Translations under genes and position numbers: made by a program
The notes under the pieces: model-generated
The model's input: only the letters and a program-made list of their open reading frames with translations
Databases searched by the model: none
What the model was told of the DNA's origin: nothing
NCBI RefSeq assembly: GCF_003947415.1
Contig: NZ_QHKL01000002.1
Location: 682,001 to 746,000 of the forward strand
Reading direction: 5' to 3'
Source: Amycolatopsis sp. WAC 01376
GTDB taxonomy: Bacteria; Actinomycetota; Actinomycetes; Mycobacteriales; Pseudonocardiaceae
Length of the DNA: 64,000 nt
Shown here: one piece after another, positions 54,875-63,152 of the stretch
How the letters are laid out: the number at the start of each line of letters is the position of its first letter
How positions within the stretch are numbered: position 1 is the first letter of the stretch

Positions 54875-54929
54875 TGTCAGGAAAGGGTCGTTCAGGACGA
54901 AAGATGTCCTGAACGACCCTTTCCTGACA
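54875..54929. repeat. Palindrome, TGTCAGGAAAGGGTCG
   Basis: A perfect 24-bp stem (54875-54898 with 54906-54929), loop GAAAGAT. It starts 10 nt after the dehydrogenase stop. The outer CAGGAAAG resembles the arms at 52866, suggesting arm exchange between families. Confidence 0.88.
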
Positions 54930-54973
54930 CTCGACCTGGCAGCACTGCGCCCCGCGTCGGTAACTTGAGCGAC

Positions 54974-55333
54974 ATGCCGGTTTCCTCGGGGGTCAGGAAA
55001 CGGATCAAGGAACTCCTCGATCCGGACGACGAGATCCACTACGTGTTCCCGGCCGACATCGTGGGCAGCTTCGATCCGTGCGTGTTCTTCGCGGTGAGCC
55101 GCAAGACGATCACGATCATGACGACCGGCCGGTGGAGCAGGAAGGCGCCGAAACGGGTCGTCTCGGTGACGCTGCGCAACCACCGGATCGGGCCGGTCGA
55201 GACGGCGACCACCCCGTGGTTCGAATTCAACGGCGTCGCCTACGAAGTCGACGACGAGTACGTCGCGGTGGTGCACGCGGCCGATGCCGAGATCCTGCGG
55301 GCAAAACCTGAAGATCCGCTGCCGGACCTCTAA
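54974..55333 (+). CDS. Small conserved-looking protein of unknown function
   Basis: 119 aa from ATG 54974 (TAACTT 7 nt upstream); TTG 54965 is an alternative. Soluble, beta-rich: EIHYVFPADIVGSFDPCVFFAVSRKTITIMT reads like the start of a bacterial PH-type fold. No partner is evident. The next gene starts 10 nt after its stop. Confidence 0.6.
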   Translation: MPVSSGVRKRIKELLDPDDEIHYVFPADIVGSFDPCVFFAVSRKTITIMTTGRWSRKAPKRVVSVTLRNHRIGPVETATTPWFEFNGVAYEVDDEYVAVVHAADAEILRAKPEDPLPDL

Positions 55334-55343
55334 GCTCGCGTGA

Positions 55344-56177
55344 GTGCGTCAGCTCACATACGACGGGATGCCCATCCCCGGCCTGAACGACCTGGTCCGG
55401 ACGGCCATCCGGCTGCACCCCGCGCCGGGGGTGCCCGGTCCGGACGAAAGCCACTTCGGCGGCCCGCTGCTCTGGCCGTCCGACGAACCGTGGCCGGAGT
55501 GCCCGGTGACCTGGCCGCCCGACCCGGACGCCTCCGACGACGCGTGGGCGGGCGGGCATCCGCTCGACCAGCCGGTTCCGGCGATGGTCGGCGCGGCGCA
55601 GTTCTTCCGCGACGACTTCCCGGAGCTGCCCTTCCCGGAGGGCACCGACGTCCTGCAGATGCTGTTCTGCCCGATGGACCACGACAGCCTTCATCACCAG
55701 GGGCCCGCGGTGCGGCTGATCTGGCGTGATTCGAGCGAGGTGCGGGACATCGCGGACGCGCCGCCCGCCCCCGAGGACGCCAAGGCCGCCTACCTGCCGG
55801 AACCCTGTGTTTTCGAACCGTGCTCGATCGACGAACTGCCCCGGCTCTGCGACTTCCCGGCGGAGACCCGCTCGGCACTCGGTATCCCCGAGGGCGCGGG
55901 CGACGAGCCGGAAGGCTGGCCCGAGCTGGGGCACTATTCGAAGATCGGCGGTTGGACAGCCTGGGACACGACCGATCGGCACGAGCTGGGCTGCCGGGAG
56001 TGCGGCGCCGAACTGCGTCAGACGATCGCGTTGGCCACGGAGGAGCACGAGGTCGGCTGCGGATGCGAAGCAGGCGAAGGCGAGCCGGCGGGCTGGACGT
56101 TCGGCCGTCAAGGGGCGCTGAACGTCTTCACCTGCCCCGCCGACGTCACACATCCGTTCAAGGTCCGGATCGACTAG
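55344..56177 (+). CDS. DUF1963-like protein
   Basis: 277 aa, GTG (TAAGCT 7 nt upstream). It begins MRQLTYDGMPIPGLNDLVRTAIRLHPAPG, with HFGGPLLWPSDEPWPEC and MVGAAQFFRDDFPELPFPEGTDVLQMLFCP, typical of DUF1963-type proteins. The C-terminal part has GCRECGAEL and EVGCGCEAG, a possible metal site. Function unknown. Its 3' end overlaps the convergent Lrp gene by 20 bp. Confidence 0.65.
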   Translation: MRQLTYDGMPIPGLNDLVRTAIRLHPAPGVPGPDESHFGGPLLWPSDEPWPECPVTWPPDPDASDDAWAGGHPLDQPVPAMVGAAQFFRDDFPELPFPEGTDVLQMLFCPMDHDSLHHQGPAVRLIWRDSSEVRDIADAPPAPEDAKAAYLPEPCVFEPCSIDELPRLCDFPAETRSALGIPEGAGDEPEGWPELGHYSKIGGWTAWDTTDRHELGCRECGAELRQTIALATEEHEVGCGCEAGEGEPAGWTFGRQGALNVFTCPADVTHPFKVRID

Positions 56178-56643
56178 GCGGTAGCAAAGGTCCCCCGCTC
56201 CAGTGCTGGAAGACCAGGTTCGTGTGCACCCTCGCGACCTCGTCGCGGGCGGTCAGCTCGTCGAGCACCAGCCGTTGCAGCTCGGTCGCCGAAGCGGTGG
56301 CGACGTGCGCGAGGAAGTCGTCCGGGCCGGTCAGGTGGTAGACGGCGCGGACTTCGGGCAGCGCCAGCAGATGCTCGACGAACGAGTCGACCAGCGCCCG
56401 CCGGTGCGGGCGGACCTGGACGAACAGGAGCGCTTCGAGCGGGCGGCCGAGTTTGGCGGCGTCGACCTCCGCGCGCTGGCCGGTGATCACCCCGAGCTCA
56501 CGCAGCCGGTTGACGCGGTCGAGACAGGTCGAAGGCGCGATACCGACCTCGGCGGCCAGATCCTTGTTCGAGATCCGGGCGTCGTTCTGGAGGAGCCGCA
56601 GAATTCGAAGATCAACCGTGCTCAGTTCGACAGAATCCGACAT
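56158..56643 (-). CDS. Lrp/AsnC family transcriptional regulator
   Basis: 161 aa, ATG. N-terminal helix-turn-helix (LSTVDLRILRLLQNDARISNKDLAAEVGIAPSTCLDRVNRLRE) and C-terminal RAM/ligand domain (ALLFVQVRPHRRALVDSFVEHLLALPEVRAVYHLTG). Divergent from a PLP lyase, 59 bp away, which is its probable target. The gap has GATGAT-rich repeats (TGATATCCGATGATATTGCGGATGATC in part) that may be its sites. Confidence 0.9.
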   Translation of the reverse strand: MSDSVELSTVDLRILRLLQNDARISNKDLAAEVGIAPSTCLDRVNRLRELGVITGQRAEVDAAKLGRPLEALLFVQVRPHRRALVDSFVEHLLALPEVRAVYHLTGPDDFLAHVATASATELQRLVLDELTARDEVARVHTNLVFQHWSGGPLLPPSRSGP

Positions 56644-56702
56644 CGGCGAATGATATCCGATGATATTGCGGATGATCCGGAGAAAATCGCACCATCTGGA
56701 GT

Positions 56703-57821
56703 ATGACCGCAACGCTGCGTACCCGAGCCGTCCACGCCGGCCGTGACGATCTCACGGACCTCGGCGTCCACGCCGTTCCGCTCGACCTGTCCACGACCTA
56801 CCCGTCGCGGGACAGCGTCGAGGAGGCAAGCCGCATCGATGAATTCGCCGCCTCGGGCTCGCTGTCCGGGCTCCCGGTCTACGGGCGGCTGAGCAATCCG
56901 ACCGTCGAACGGTTCGAAAAGGCGCTCGCCGAGCTTGAGGGGTTTGACGACGCCGTCGCGTTCGCCACCGGCATGGCCGCGGTTTCGGCTTCGCTGCTCG
57001 CCGCCGTCGCGCAGGGCAAACGGCATGTCGTCGCCGTCCGGCCGGTCTACGGCTGCACCGACCACATGCTCACGTCCGGTCTGCTCGGCACCGAGGTGAC
57101 CTGGGCTGATCCGGAAGGCGTCGCGTCGGCGCTGCGGCCCGACACCGGCCTCGTGCTGCTCGAAACACCCGCGAACCCGACCCTGCGCGAGGTCGACATC
57201 GCCGAGATCGTGCGCGCCGCGGGCGAGGTCCCGGTGCTGGTCGACAACACCTTCGCGACTCCCGTGCTCCAGCGGCCGGGACGGCACGGCGCCCGCTTCG
57301 TCCTGCACAGCGCGACCAAGTTCCTCGGCGGCCACGGCGACGTCATGGGCGGCGTGGTCGCTTGTAGCGCCGAAGACGCGGGGATGCTGCGGCAGATCCG
57401 CTTCGCCACCGGAGGCGTGCTGCACCCGCTGGCCGGATACATGCTGCTTCGCGGCCTCTCGACCCTCCCGCTGCGCGTGAACGCCGCGTCCGCGACGGCC
57501 GCCGAACTCGTCGAGCGGCTTCGCGGTCACGCGAACGTGAGCGCCGTGCACTACCCGGCCATCGGCGGTCCGCTGATCGCGTTCGAGGTCGACGGGGATC
57601 CGCACGCGCTCATCGGCGCGGTCCGGTTGATCACCCCGGCCGTCAGCCTCGGCAGCGTCGACTCGCTCATCCAGCATCCCGCGTCGATCAGTCACCGGAT
57701 CGTGGCCGAGGACGACCGGCGCGGCGCGGGGGTCACCGACCGGCTCATCCGCATGTCGGTGGGGCTGGAGGACGTCGAGGACCTGTGGCACGACCTGGAT
57801 CAGGCACTCAAGGCGTGCTGA
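56703..57821 (+). CDS. Cys/Met metabolism PLP-dependent enzyme (cystathionine/methionine gamma-lyase type)
   Basis: 372 aa, ATG. Family motifs: YGRLSNPTVERFEKALAELEG, AFATGMAAVSA (cofactor phosphate loop), LLETPANPTLREVD, DNTFATPVLQRP, and the PLP Lys in LHSATKFLGGHGD. The C-terminal SLGSVDSLIQHPASISHR is typical of gamma-lyases. The adjacent Lrp regulator suggests an amino-acid-degrading role such as methionine gamma-lyase; the exact reaction cannot be read from the sequence. Confidence 0.87.
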   Translation: MTATLRTRAVHAGRDDLTDLGVHAVPLDLSTTYPSRDSVEEASRIDEFAASGSLSGLPVYGRLSNPTVERFEKALAELEGFDDAVAFATGMAAVSASLLAAVAQGKRHVVAVRPVYGCTDHMLTSGLLGTEVTWADPEGVASALRPDTGLVLLETPANPTLREVDIAEIVRAAGEVPVLVDNTFATPVLQRPGRHGARFVLHSATKFLGGHGDVMGGVVACSAEDAGMLRQIRFATGGVLHPLAGYMLLRGLSTLPLRVNAASATAAELVERLRGHANVSAVHYPAIGGPLIAFEVDGDPHALIGAVRLITPAVSLGSVDSLIQHPASISHRIVAEDDRRGAGVTDRLIRMSVGLEDVEDLWHDLDQALKAC

Positions 57822-57881
57822 ATTCTGCGATCGTCGTCACCGGGATGTCGACAAATCGTCCTGCGTGGCTAACCTGGTCGG

Positions 57882-58256
57882 GTGAAAGATCTGGTCTCGT
57901 CCTGGGTGGAATCTTCGGCTCGTAGCACACTTTCCCGGCTGCACCAGCAGATCGGTGTCGCCGGGCTAGCCGCGGCTGCGGCCGTGCCCGGGCTGTCGGC
58001 CGTCTTCGATCAGCACTCCGCCGCGGTGCGGGACATCCTCGCGGCGGGGGTGGAAGGCTCGGCGGCGGTCGCCGGGGCGGTCCTCCTCGCCGGATACGCG
58101 CGAGGGCTGCTCGACGAGGCGAAGACCAAGGGGTGGACGCTCCGTGCTCCGGCCGATCTGTCCGCTTGGACCACCAGTGACTGGATGACCGCGCGGCTGG
58201 TCGGCGTGTGTTCGCTGGCCGCCACGATCGACGACCGGCCGACCGGGAACGGGTAG
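57882..58256 (+). CDS. Small actinobacterial protein, possibly DUF6401
   Basis: 124 aa, GTG (TAACCT 6 nt upstream). It begins MKDLVSSWVESSARSTLSRLHQQIGVAGLAAAAAVPGL, with DQHSAAVRDILAAG; an Ala-rich helical segment follows. I associate this pattern with the DUF6401 group, with limited certainty. Function unknown. Confidence 0.55.
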   Translation: MKDLVSSWVESSARSTLSRLHQQIGVAGLAAAAAVPGLSAVFDQHSAAVRDILAAGVEGSAAVAGAVLLAGYARGLLDEAKTKGWTLRAPADLSAWTTSDWMTARLVGVCSLAATIDDRPTGNG

Positions 58257-58290
58257 GGCGGCCGGATGCCCCACCCGCTCCCGTGAAAGG

Positions 58291-59223
58291 TCAGCGGTAC
58301 TCCGGCGGAGGGGGCATGTTTCCACCGGGGGGCCGCTGGCCGGGATCCTGGTGCTGAGGCACCTGGCCCTGGCTTGGCGGGAACTGCTGGTGCTGCGTCG
58401 GCTGCTGACCCATCCGGTTCGGGTCGGCCGCGTGGTGCCCGGCGGACACCGGCTCGCTGACCGTCGTGCGCTCGGCGGGCACGCCGCCGGAGCGGCCGGC
58501 GTCCTCGCGACCGCGCTGGTAGGCCTCGGCCTGCGCCTTCGCGGCGGGAATCTCCGCCTCGGCCCGGCCGAGCCAGGTCTCCCAGCGCTGTTGCATCGGC
58601 TTGATGAGACCACCGCCGACACCGACGACGGCGATGCCGCCGACCGTGGCGAGCACGGTGATCAGCACCGGCAGCGTGACCGCGGTGGCCACGCCGATCT
58701 GGTTCAGCGCGGCGATCGCACCGAGGCCCCAGATGAACACCGAGGCGATGGTGGCGAGCACCTTGCCGTAGGAAACGCCGCCGAGGGCGTTGCCGACCAG
58801 GTCCTTGACCGCCTTGGCGATCGCGCCGGCGATCACCACGATGACGATCGCGACGATGGCGCGCGGCAGCCAGGCGACGATCTCGTTGAGCAGCGAGCTC
58901 ACCGGGTTCGGGCCGAACACGCCGAACGCGAACTGCAGGGCGATCAGCAGGATCGCGTAGTAGACGATCTTGCTGATGATGTTCGACGCGTCGAACTGGC
59001 TGCGTGCGAGCATCTGTTTGAAGCCCCCGCGATCGAGGAGCCGGTTGAAGCCGACCTTCTCGAGCACCATGCTCACGGCTTTGGCGAGGGCCTTCGCGAT
59101 CAGCCAGCCGATGAACAGGATGACCAGGAACGCGAGTAGTTTCGGGACGAAAGTGGCGACCGAACTCCAGGCGCTCGACACGCCTTGACCGAAGTCGACG
59201 GCCGCCAGTGCTGATGTGGCCAC
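58291..59223 (-). CDS. MscS/CmpX-like membrane channel protein
   Basis: 310 aa from GTG 59223 (GGGAG 8-9 nt upstream). Hydrophobic segments: KLLAFLVILFIGWLIAKAL, ISKIVYYAILLIALQFAFGVF, AIVAIVIVVIAGAIAKAV, VLATIASVFIWGLGAIAAL and TLPVLITVLATVGGIAVVGVGGGLI. This is the conserved TM-helix protein family related to mechanosensitive channels. The C-terminal 80 residues are a soluble tail rich in Gln, Pro and Gly, probably disordered. Confidence 0.7.
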   Translation of the reverse strand: MATSALAAVDFGQGVSSAWSSVATFVPKLLAFLVILFIGWLIAKALAKAVSMVLEKVGFNRLLDRGGFKQMLARSQFDASNIISKIVYYAILLIALQFAFGVFGPNPVSSLLNEIVAWLPRAIVAIVIVVIAGAIAKAVKDLVGNALGGVSYGKVLATIASVFIWGLGAIAALNQIGVATAVTLPVLITVLATVGGIAVVGVGGGLIKPMQQRWETWLGRAEAEIPAAKAQAEAYQRGREDAGRSGGVPAERTTVSEPVSAGHHAADPNRMGQQPTQHQQFPPSQGQVPQHQDPGQRPPGGNMPPPPEYR

Positions 59224-59320
59224 TGGACGTTCTCCCTTCCACCACTGGAGCTTCCAGGCTGGTGGGAGGGGGGTACCCGCCAATCGGGCGATCACACGTT
59301 GCGCCACCCGAACGGGTGGG

Positions 59321-59533
59321 TCAGCTGCAGCAGCCGCCTCCGCAGCAGCCGCCTCCACCTGCTGGAACGGGGGCCGGACCGGAGGCCGAGCCGGTCAGCG
59401 CGACGGTCGTCAGCAGCTTGACGGTGTCCTGGTGACCCTCCGGGCACGGCGCGGGCGCACCGGACTCGCTCATCGGCCGCAGCAGTTCGAAGGTCCCCGC
59501 GCATTCGCGGCAGCGGTAAGCGTAAGTCGGCAT
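59321..59533 (-). CDS. FmdB family zinc-ribbon protein with Cys-rich tail
   Basis: 70 aa from ATG 59533; GATAAT lies 7 nt upstream, the best leaderless promoter here. The FmdB zinc ribbon starts MPTYAYRCRECAGTFELL, and the second pair is reduced to APCPEGH. The C-terminus ends in GGGGCCGGGCCS, four cysteines in a glycine run, as in some FmdB proteins. Possible metal-binding regulatory role; unknown. Confidence 0.75.
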   Translation of the reverse strand: MPTYAYRCRECAGTFELLRPMSESGAPAPCPEGHQDTVKLLTTVALTGSASGPAPVPAGGGGCCGGGCCS

Positions 59534-59584
59534 GTCCGGCATTATCCCATCTCCTCGACGGCTGCGGGATGGCAAGCTGGCCGG

Positions 59585-60709
59585 GTGGAACTGCCTGTCG
59601 CGGCGCATGTGCCGCATCTCGGCCAAGTCGTCCCCTCCGTGCTGTCCGCCCTCGGCGCCGACGGGTTCGCCAACTCGCTGAGCCTGGCGGAGGCGGCCGG
59701 CGCCTGTGTCCTGCTCATCGACGGGCTCGGCTGGGAACTGCTGGCCGAGCACGCCGCCGACGCACCCGTGCTCACCCAGCTGGCGAAGTCGCCGCTGCGG
59801 GTCGGTTTCCCGTCGACGACGGCGGCCGGTCTCGGCGCGATCGGCACCGGGCTCGCCTCGGGGGAACACGGCCTGGTCGGGTACAGCTTCGAGGTGCCGG
59901 GGACAGGCGTCCTGAACGCGTTGCGCTGGACCGGCCACGTGGACGGCGGCGATCTCCGCGGTGCTCTGCCGCCGCGCGAGGTCCAGCCCCTGCCGACGAC
60001 GTTCGAACGCGCGGCGGCCGCCGGGATCGCGACCAGCGTGGTGTCTTCGGCGAAGTTCGCCGACACCGCGCTCACCCGCGCGACACAGTCCGGCGCGCGG
60101 TATGTCGGCGTCCACGCGCTCGGCGACCTGGCCGCCTGCATCCTGCACTGCCTCGAAACGCGGCCGGCGTTCTGCTGGGGCTACCACAGCGAACTCGACA
60201 TGCTCGGCCACATCTACGGCCCCGGTTCGGCGCCATGGCGGATGCAGCTGCGCCACGTCGACCGGCTCGTCGAGTCCATTGTGGATGGCCTGCCGTCCGG
60301 CGCGCTCCTCGCGGTCGTGGCCGACCACGGCATGGTGACCGTCGAGGGCGCGCTCGACATCGACGAGACACCGGCGCTGCTCGGCGGCGTCCGGGCGATC
60401 GGTGGTGAGGTCCGGGCGCGGCACGTCTACAGCGAACCGGGCGCCGAGACCGACGTGCTGGCTGCCTGGCGCGAGGTGATCGGCGATCGGGCGTGGATCC
60501 TTCCGCGCGACGAAGCCGTCGAGGCCGGCTGGTTCGGGCCGGTCTCCGACCGGGTCCGGCCGCGGATCGGCGACGTGGTCGCGGCGTCGAAGGGGCGGTT
60601 CGGGCTCGTGCGGGAACTGGCCGAGGCTGTCGAGTCCTCCTTGGTCGGCCAGCACGGCTCGCTGACCCCGGCCGAGCAGCTCGTCCCGCTGGTCCTCGCG
60701 CGCGGCTAG
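59585..60709 (+). CDS. Nucleotide pyrophosphatase/phosphodiesterase (alkaline phosphatase superfamily)
   Basis: 374 aa from GTG 59585. Metal-binding Asp in VLLIDGLGWELL, nucleophile Thr in FPSTTAAGLGAIG, HSELDMLGHIYGPGS (Asp/His ligands) and VADHGMVTVEG (Asp-His) follow in order. This is the type I phosphodiesterase/NPP group. No signal peptide, so probably cytosolic. Substrate unknown. Confidence 0.85.
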   Translation: MELPVAAHVPHLGQVVPSVLSALGADGFANSLSLAEAAGACVLLIDGLGWELLAEHAADAPVLTQLAKSPLRVGFPSTTAAGLGAIGTGLASGEHGLVGYSFEVPGTGVLNALRWTGHVDGGDLRGALPPREVQPLPTTFERAAAAGIATSVVSSAKFADTALTRATQSGARYVGVHALGDLAACILHCLETRPAFCWGYHSELDMLGHIYGPGSAPWRMQLRHVDRLVESIVDGLPSGALLAVVADHGMVTVEGALDIDETPALLGGVRAIGGEVRARHVYSEPGAETDVLAAWREVIGDRAWILPRDEAVEAGWFGPVSDRVRPRIGDVVAASKGRFGLVRELAEAVESSLVGQHGSLTPAEQLVPLVLARG

Positions 60710-60716
60710 CCCCGCG

Positions 60717-61286
60717 TCAGGCGGGCTTCCTGGCCGAGAACTTCACGCTCCGCTTCGGCACGTGCTCGACGTCGATGCCGGTGAACCCGGCGGCGGTGAG
60801 ACGGGGCCAGAGCGAAACCGGGTCGAGCGCGTTCATCGTGTCGCCGAGGTGGAAGAGCCGGAACGGCACGTTCGCCAGACTGTCGATCGCGCGCAGGACG
60901 CCGCCGGGGCGGAGCACCCGGAACGCCTCGGCGAAGATCGCGTCCTGCAACGCCGTCGTCGGCACGTGATGCAGCATCGTGAAGCAGACGACCGCCGAGA
61001 ACTCGCCGCCCTCGAAGGGCATCGCCGCGCCGTCGCCCCGGACGATCCGCACCCGGCCGTCGAACTCCCGTTTGAGCAGGTCCGCCGAGGCCTCGTCGAT
61101 CTCGACCGCGGTGAGCCGGGGGACCAGCCGGACGAGCGCGCGCGTGGTCGCGCCGAAGCCGGGGCCGACCTCCAGCACGGAGTCGCCGAGGTCGAAACCG
61201 GCGACGTTGCCCGGCATCTCGGCGGCGACGGCTTTCGCCCACAGCGCGGAACTGCAGAGTTTGCGGTGCACCAGGTTCATCGGCAT
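60717..61286 (-). CDS. SAM-dependent class I methyltransferase
   Basis: 189 aa from ATG 61286 (TAGCTT 7 nt upstream). SAM motif VLEVGPGFGATTRAL, acidic TAVEIDEASADLL, GDGAAMPFEGGEFSAVVCFTMLHHV and FRVLRPGGVLRAID. Typical UbiE/Methyltransf_11 type. It is convergent with the phosphodiesterase gene, only 7 nt apart. Substrate unknown. Confidence 0.87.
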   Translation of the reverse strand: MPMNLVHRKLCSSALWAKAVAAEMPGNVAGFDLGDSVLEVGPGFGATTRALVRLVPRLTAVEIDEASADLLKREFDGRVRIVRGDGAAMPFEGGEFSAVVCFTMLHHVPTTALQDAIFAEAFRVLRPGGVLRAIDSLANVPFRLFHLGDTMNALDPVSLWPRLTAAGFTGIDVEHVPKRSVKFSARKPA

Positions 61287-61331
61287 GAACCCGAAGCTAG
61301 CCGTGACCGGTAGGCGATAGGCTGCCAAGTG

Positions 61332-62084
61332 ATGTCGAGAATCGGACTCCTTCCCCCGATGCCGACGGCGATGGTGCTCGGCGAGATGGAGCTTCCCGCC
61401 GGTACGTGGCTTCCGTGGCACGAGCACGACGGCCACCAGCTCGCCTGGGCGGCGCGGGGGATCCTGAGCGTGAACGTCGGCGAGCGACACTGGGTGCTGC
61501 CGCCGACGCGTGCGCTGTGGATCCCGGCCGGTGTCGTGCACCGCACCGGCGCCACCGCGCAGACCGTATTGCGGGGGATCTACGCCGCTCGAGACCGGTG
61601 CCCGGTGCACTGGCGCGAACCAACGCTCGTCGCCGTCCGCCCGCTGCTTCGCGAACTGCTGGAGCACCTCGGCGCGGCCGGCCTCGGCGACGACGCGCGC
61701 CGCCGGGCCGAGGCCGTCGCCTTCGACCTGCTCGAACCGGTGGACGTCGTCCCGATCACCGTGCCGATGCCGTCGGACGGGCGCGCGCTGACCGTCGCGC
61801 GGGCGGTGATCGCCGATCCGGCGGACCGCCGCGGCCTCGCGGATTTCGCCCACGACGCGGGCGCGAGCGAACGCACGCTCGCGCGGCTGTTCCTCACCGA
61901 ATGCCGGACGACGTTCGGCGCGTGGCGGGTGCAGGCCCGGCTGCGCGCGGCCCTGCCGCTGCTGGCCGAGGGCATGCCGCTGACCGCGGTCTCCCGCCGG
62001 ATCGGCTACTCCTCGCCGAGCGCTTTCGTCGCCGCCTTCCGCCGGGCGGTCGGTGTCACGCCGGGCGCCTACTTCGGCGGCTAG
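61332..62084 (+). CDS. AraC family regulator with N-terminal cupin
   Basis: 250 aa from ATG 61332 (TAGGCT 8 nt upstream); GTG 61329 is possible. N-terminal cupin (TWLPWHEHDGHQLAWAARGILSVNVGE, then IPAGVVHRTGATA) and C-terminal AraC helix-turn-helix (GLADFAHDAGASERTLARLF; PLTAVSRRIGYSSPSAFVAAFRRAVG). Divergent from the methyltransferase, 45 bp between starts, so it may control that gene. Confidence 0.88.
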   Translation: MSRIGLLPPMPTAMVLGEMELPAGTWLPWHEHDGHQLAWAARGILSVNVGERHWVLPPTRALWIPAGVVHRTGATAQTVLRGIYAARDRCPVHWREPTLVAVRPLLRELLEHLGAAGLGDDARRRAEAVAFDLLEPVDVVPITVPMPSDGRALTVARAVIADPADRRGLADFAHDAGASERTLARLFLTECRTTFGAWRVQARLRAALPLLAEGMPLTAVSRRIGYSSPSAFVAAFRRAVGVTPGAYFGG

Positions 62085-62089
62085 CCCGC

Positions 62090-62273
62090 GAGTTACGCCT
62101 TCAAACACGCGAGTTACGCCTGCGATCACGCGAGTTACGCCTTCCGTCACACCCGCGGTCCGATTCCGCCGCGCGCCGTCCCTCCGGTCACGTGATGTCC
62201 CGCGGAACATGCGTGATCGGAGGCGGAACTCGCGTGTCTGGAGGCGGAACTCGCGTGTTTGAAGGCGTATCAC
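62090..62273. repeat. Inverted cluster of six 21-nt units (GAGTTACGCC...)
   Basis: Three direct units at 62090, 62111 and 62132 (GAGTTACGCCTTCAAACACGC and variants) face three inverted units at 62211, 62232 and 62253 (GCGTGATCGGAGGCGGAACTC and variants; the last is altered). The ends can pair into a hairpin about 60 bp long around a 58-nt centre. It begins 6 nt after the AraC-type gene. The same unit forms the direct array at 28025. Confidence 0.85.
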
Positions 62274-62323
62274 GCGACCGAACCGCGAGCGAGCGGGATC
62301 ACCGGGCCGTATACCGTTTCGGC

Positions 62324-62611
62324 GTGCCACGACGTAACCGGCCCGAACGCGGTAAACGCCCCGACCTCGGCGCGTCGACCGGCTGGGCGCGCTCCGAAAC
62401 CGCCGCCGACGGCGAATGGCTGGTGCGCACCGTGCCCGGCGCGCAGGCCACCAAGGACTACCGCTGCCCCGGCTGCGACCACGAGATCCGGCAGGGGACC
62501 CCGCATGTGGTCGCCTGGCCCGCCGACGGCACGGGCGGGGTCGCCGACCGCCGCCATTGGCACAAGGCGTGCTGGGGCGCGCGGTCCCGGCGCCCTCCCG
62601 GACGCTGGTGA
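62324..62611 (+). CDS. Small zinc-finger-like protein
   Basis: 95 aa from GTG 62324 (TACCGT 6 nt upstream). A basic N-terminus (VPRRNRPERGKRPDLGAS) precedes a putative metal site: YRCPGCDHEIRQG with a later HWHKACW, a CxxC...HxxxC arrangement. The family is common in actinobacteria and of unknown function. It converges with the GNAT gene (2 nt apart). Confidence 0.65.
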   Translation: MPRRNRPERGKRPDLGASTGWARSETAADGEWLVRTVPGAQATKDYRCPGCDHEIRQGTPHVVAWPADGTGGVADRRHWHKACWGARSRRPPGRW

Positions 62612-62612
62612 C

Positions 62613-63113
62613 TCAGCGCCGCATGTGCAGTGAGGGCGCTCCCTCGAACTCCTCCTCCGTGTGGATCTTGAAGCCGAGCCGCTCGGCGACCCGGACCGAC
62701 GGCTCGTTGGACACCATGATGTTGGCGATCACCGGGATGCCCGGGATCTCCCGTTCGGCCCATTCGACGACGGCGGCCGCCATCTCCGTCGCGTAGCCGT
62801 TGCCCCAGGCGAACGGCCAGAAGCGGTACGCGAGATTCAGCACGCGCTCGCCGTTCCATTCGTGATGGCGGACGCCGCCGAATCCGACGATCACCTCGGG
62901 ATCGTCCAAGGCGGACACCGCGAGATAGCCGAACCCGTACTCGGCCCATTGCCTCATCCAGGCGTCGTACAGCTCCCGCGCACCCTCGACGGTGTGCGGC
63001 ACGACGTTGAACTTGTTCGTCTCCGGATCGGCCTGCAGCGCGACGATGTTCTCGCGATCCGCCTCGCGCAGCCGCCGCAGCAGCAGCCTCTCCGTCTTGA
63101 TCTCTGTCAGCAC
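62613..63113 (-). CDS. GNAT family N-acetyltransferase
   Basis: 166 aa from GTG 63113 (TACCGT 7 nt upstream). It starts MLTEIKTERLLLRRLREADRENI, typical of RimJ/RimL-type enzymes. Acetyl-CoA region: YRFWPFAWGNGYATEMAAAVVEWA; and VSNEPSVRVAERLGFKI near the C-terminus. Substrate unknown. Divergent from the alpha/beta hydrolase (39 bp between starts). Confidence 0.87.
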   Translation of the reverse strand: MLTEIKTERLLLRRLREADRENIVALQADPETNKFNVVPHTVEGARELYDAWMRQWAEYGFGYLAVSALDDPEVIVGFGGVRHHEWNGERVLNLAYRFWPFAWGNGYATEMAAAVVEWAEREIPGIPVIANIMVSNEPSVRVAERLGFKIHTEEEFEGAPSLHMRR

Positions 63114-63152
63114 GGATCTGACGGTAGCCCCAGGGTGCGACAGAATTACGCC

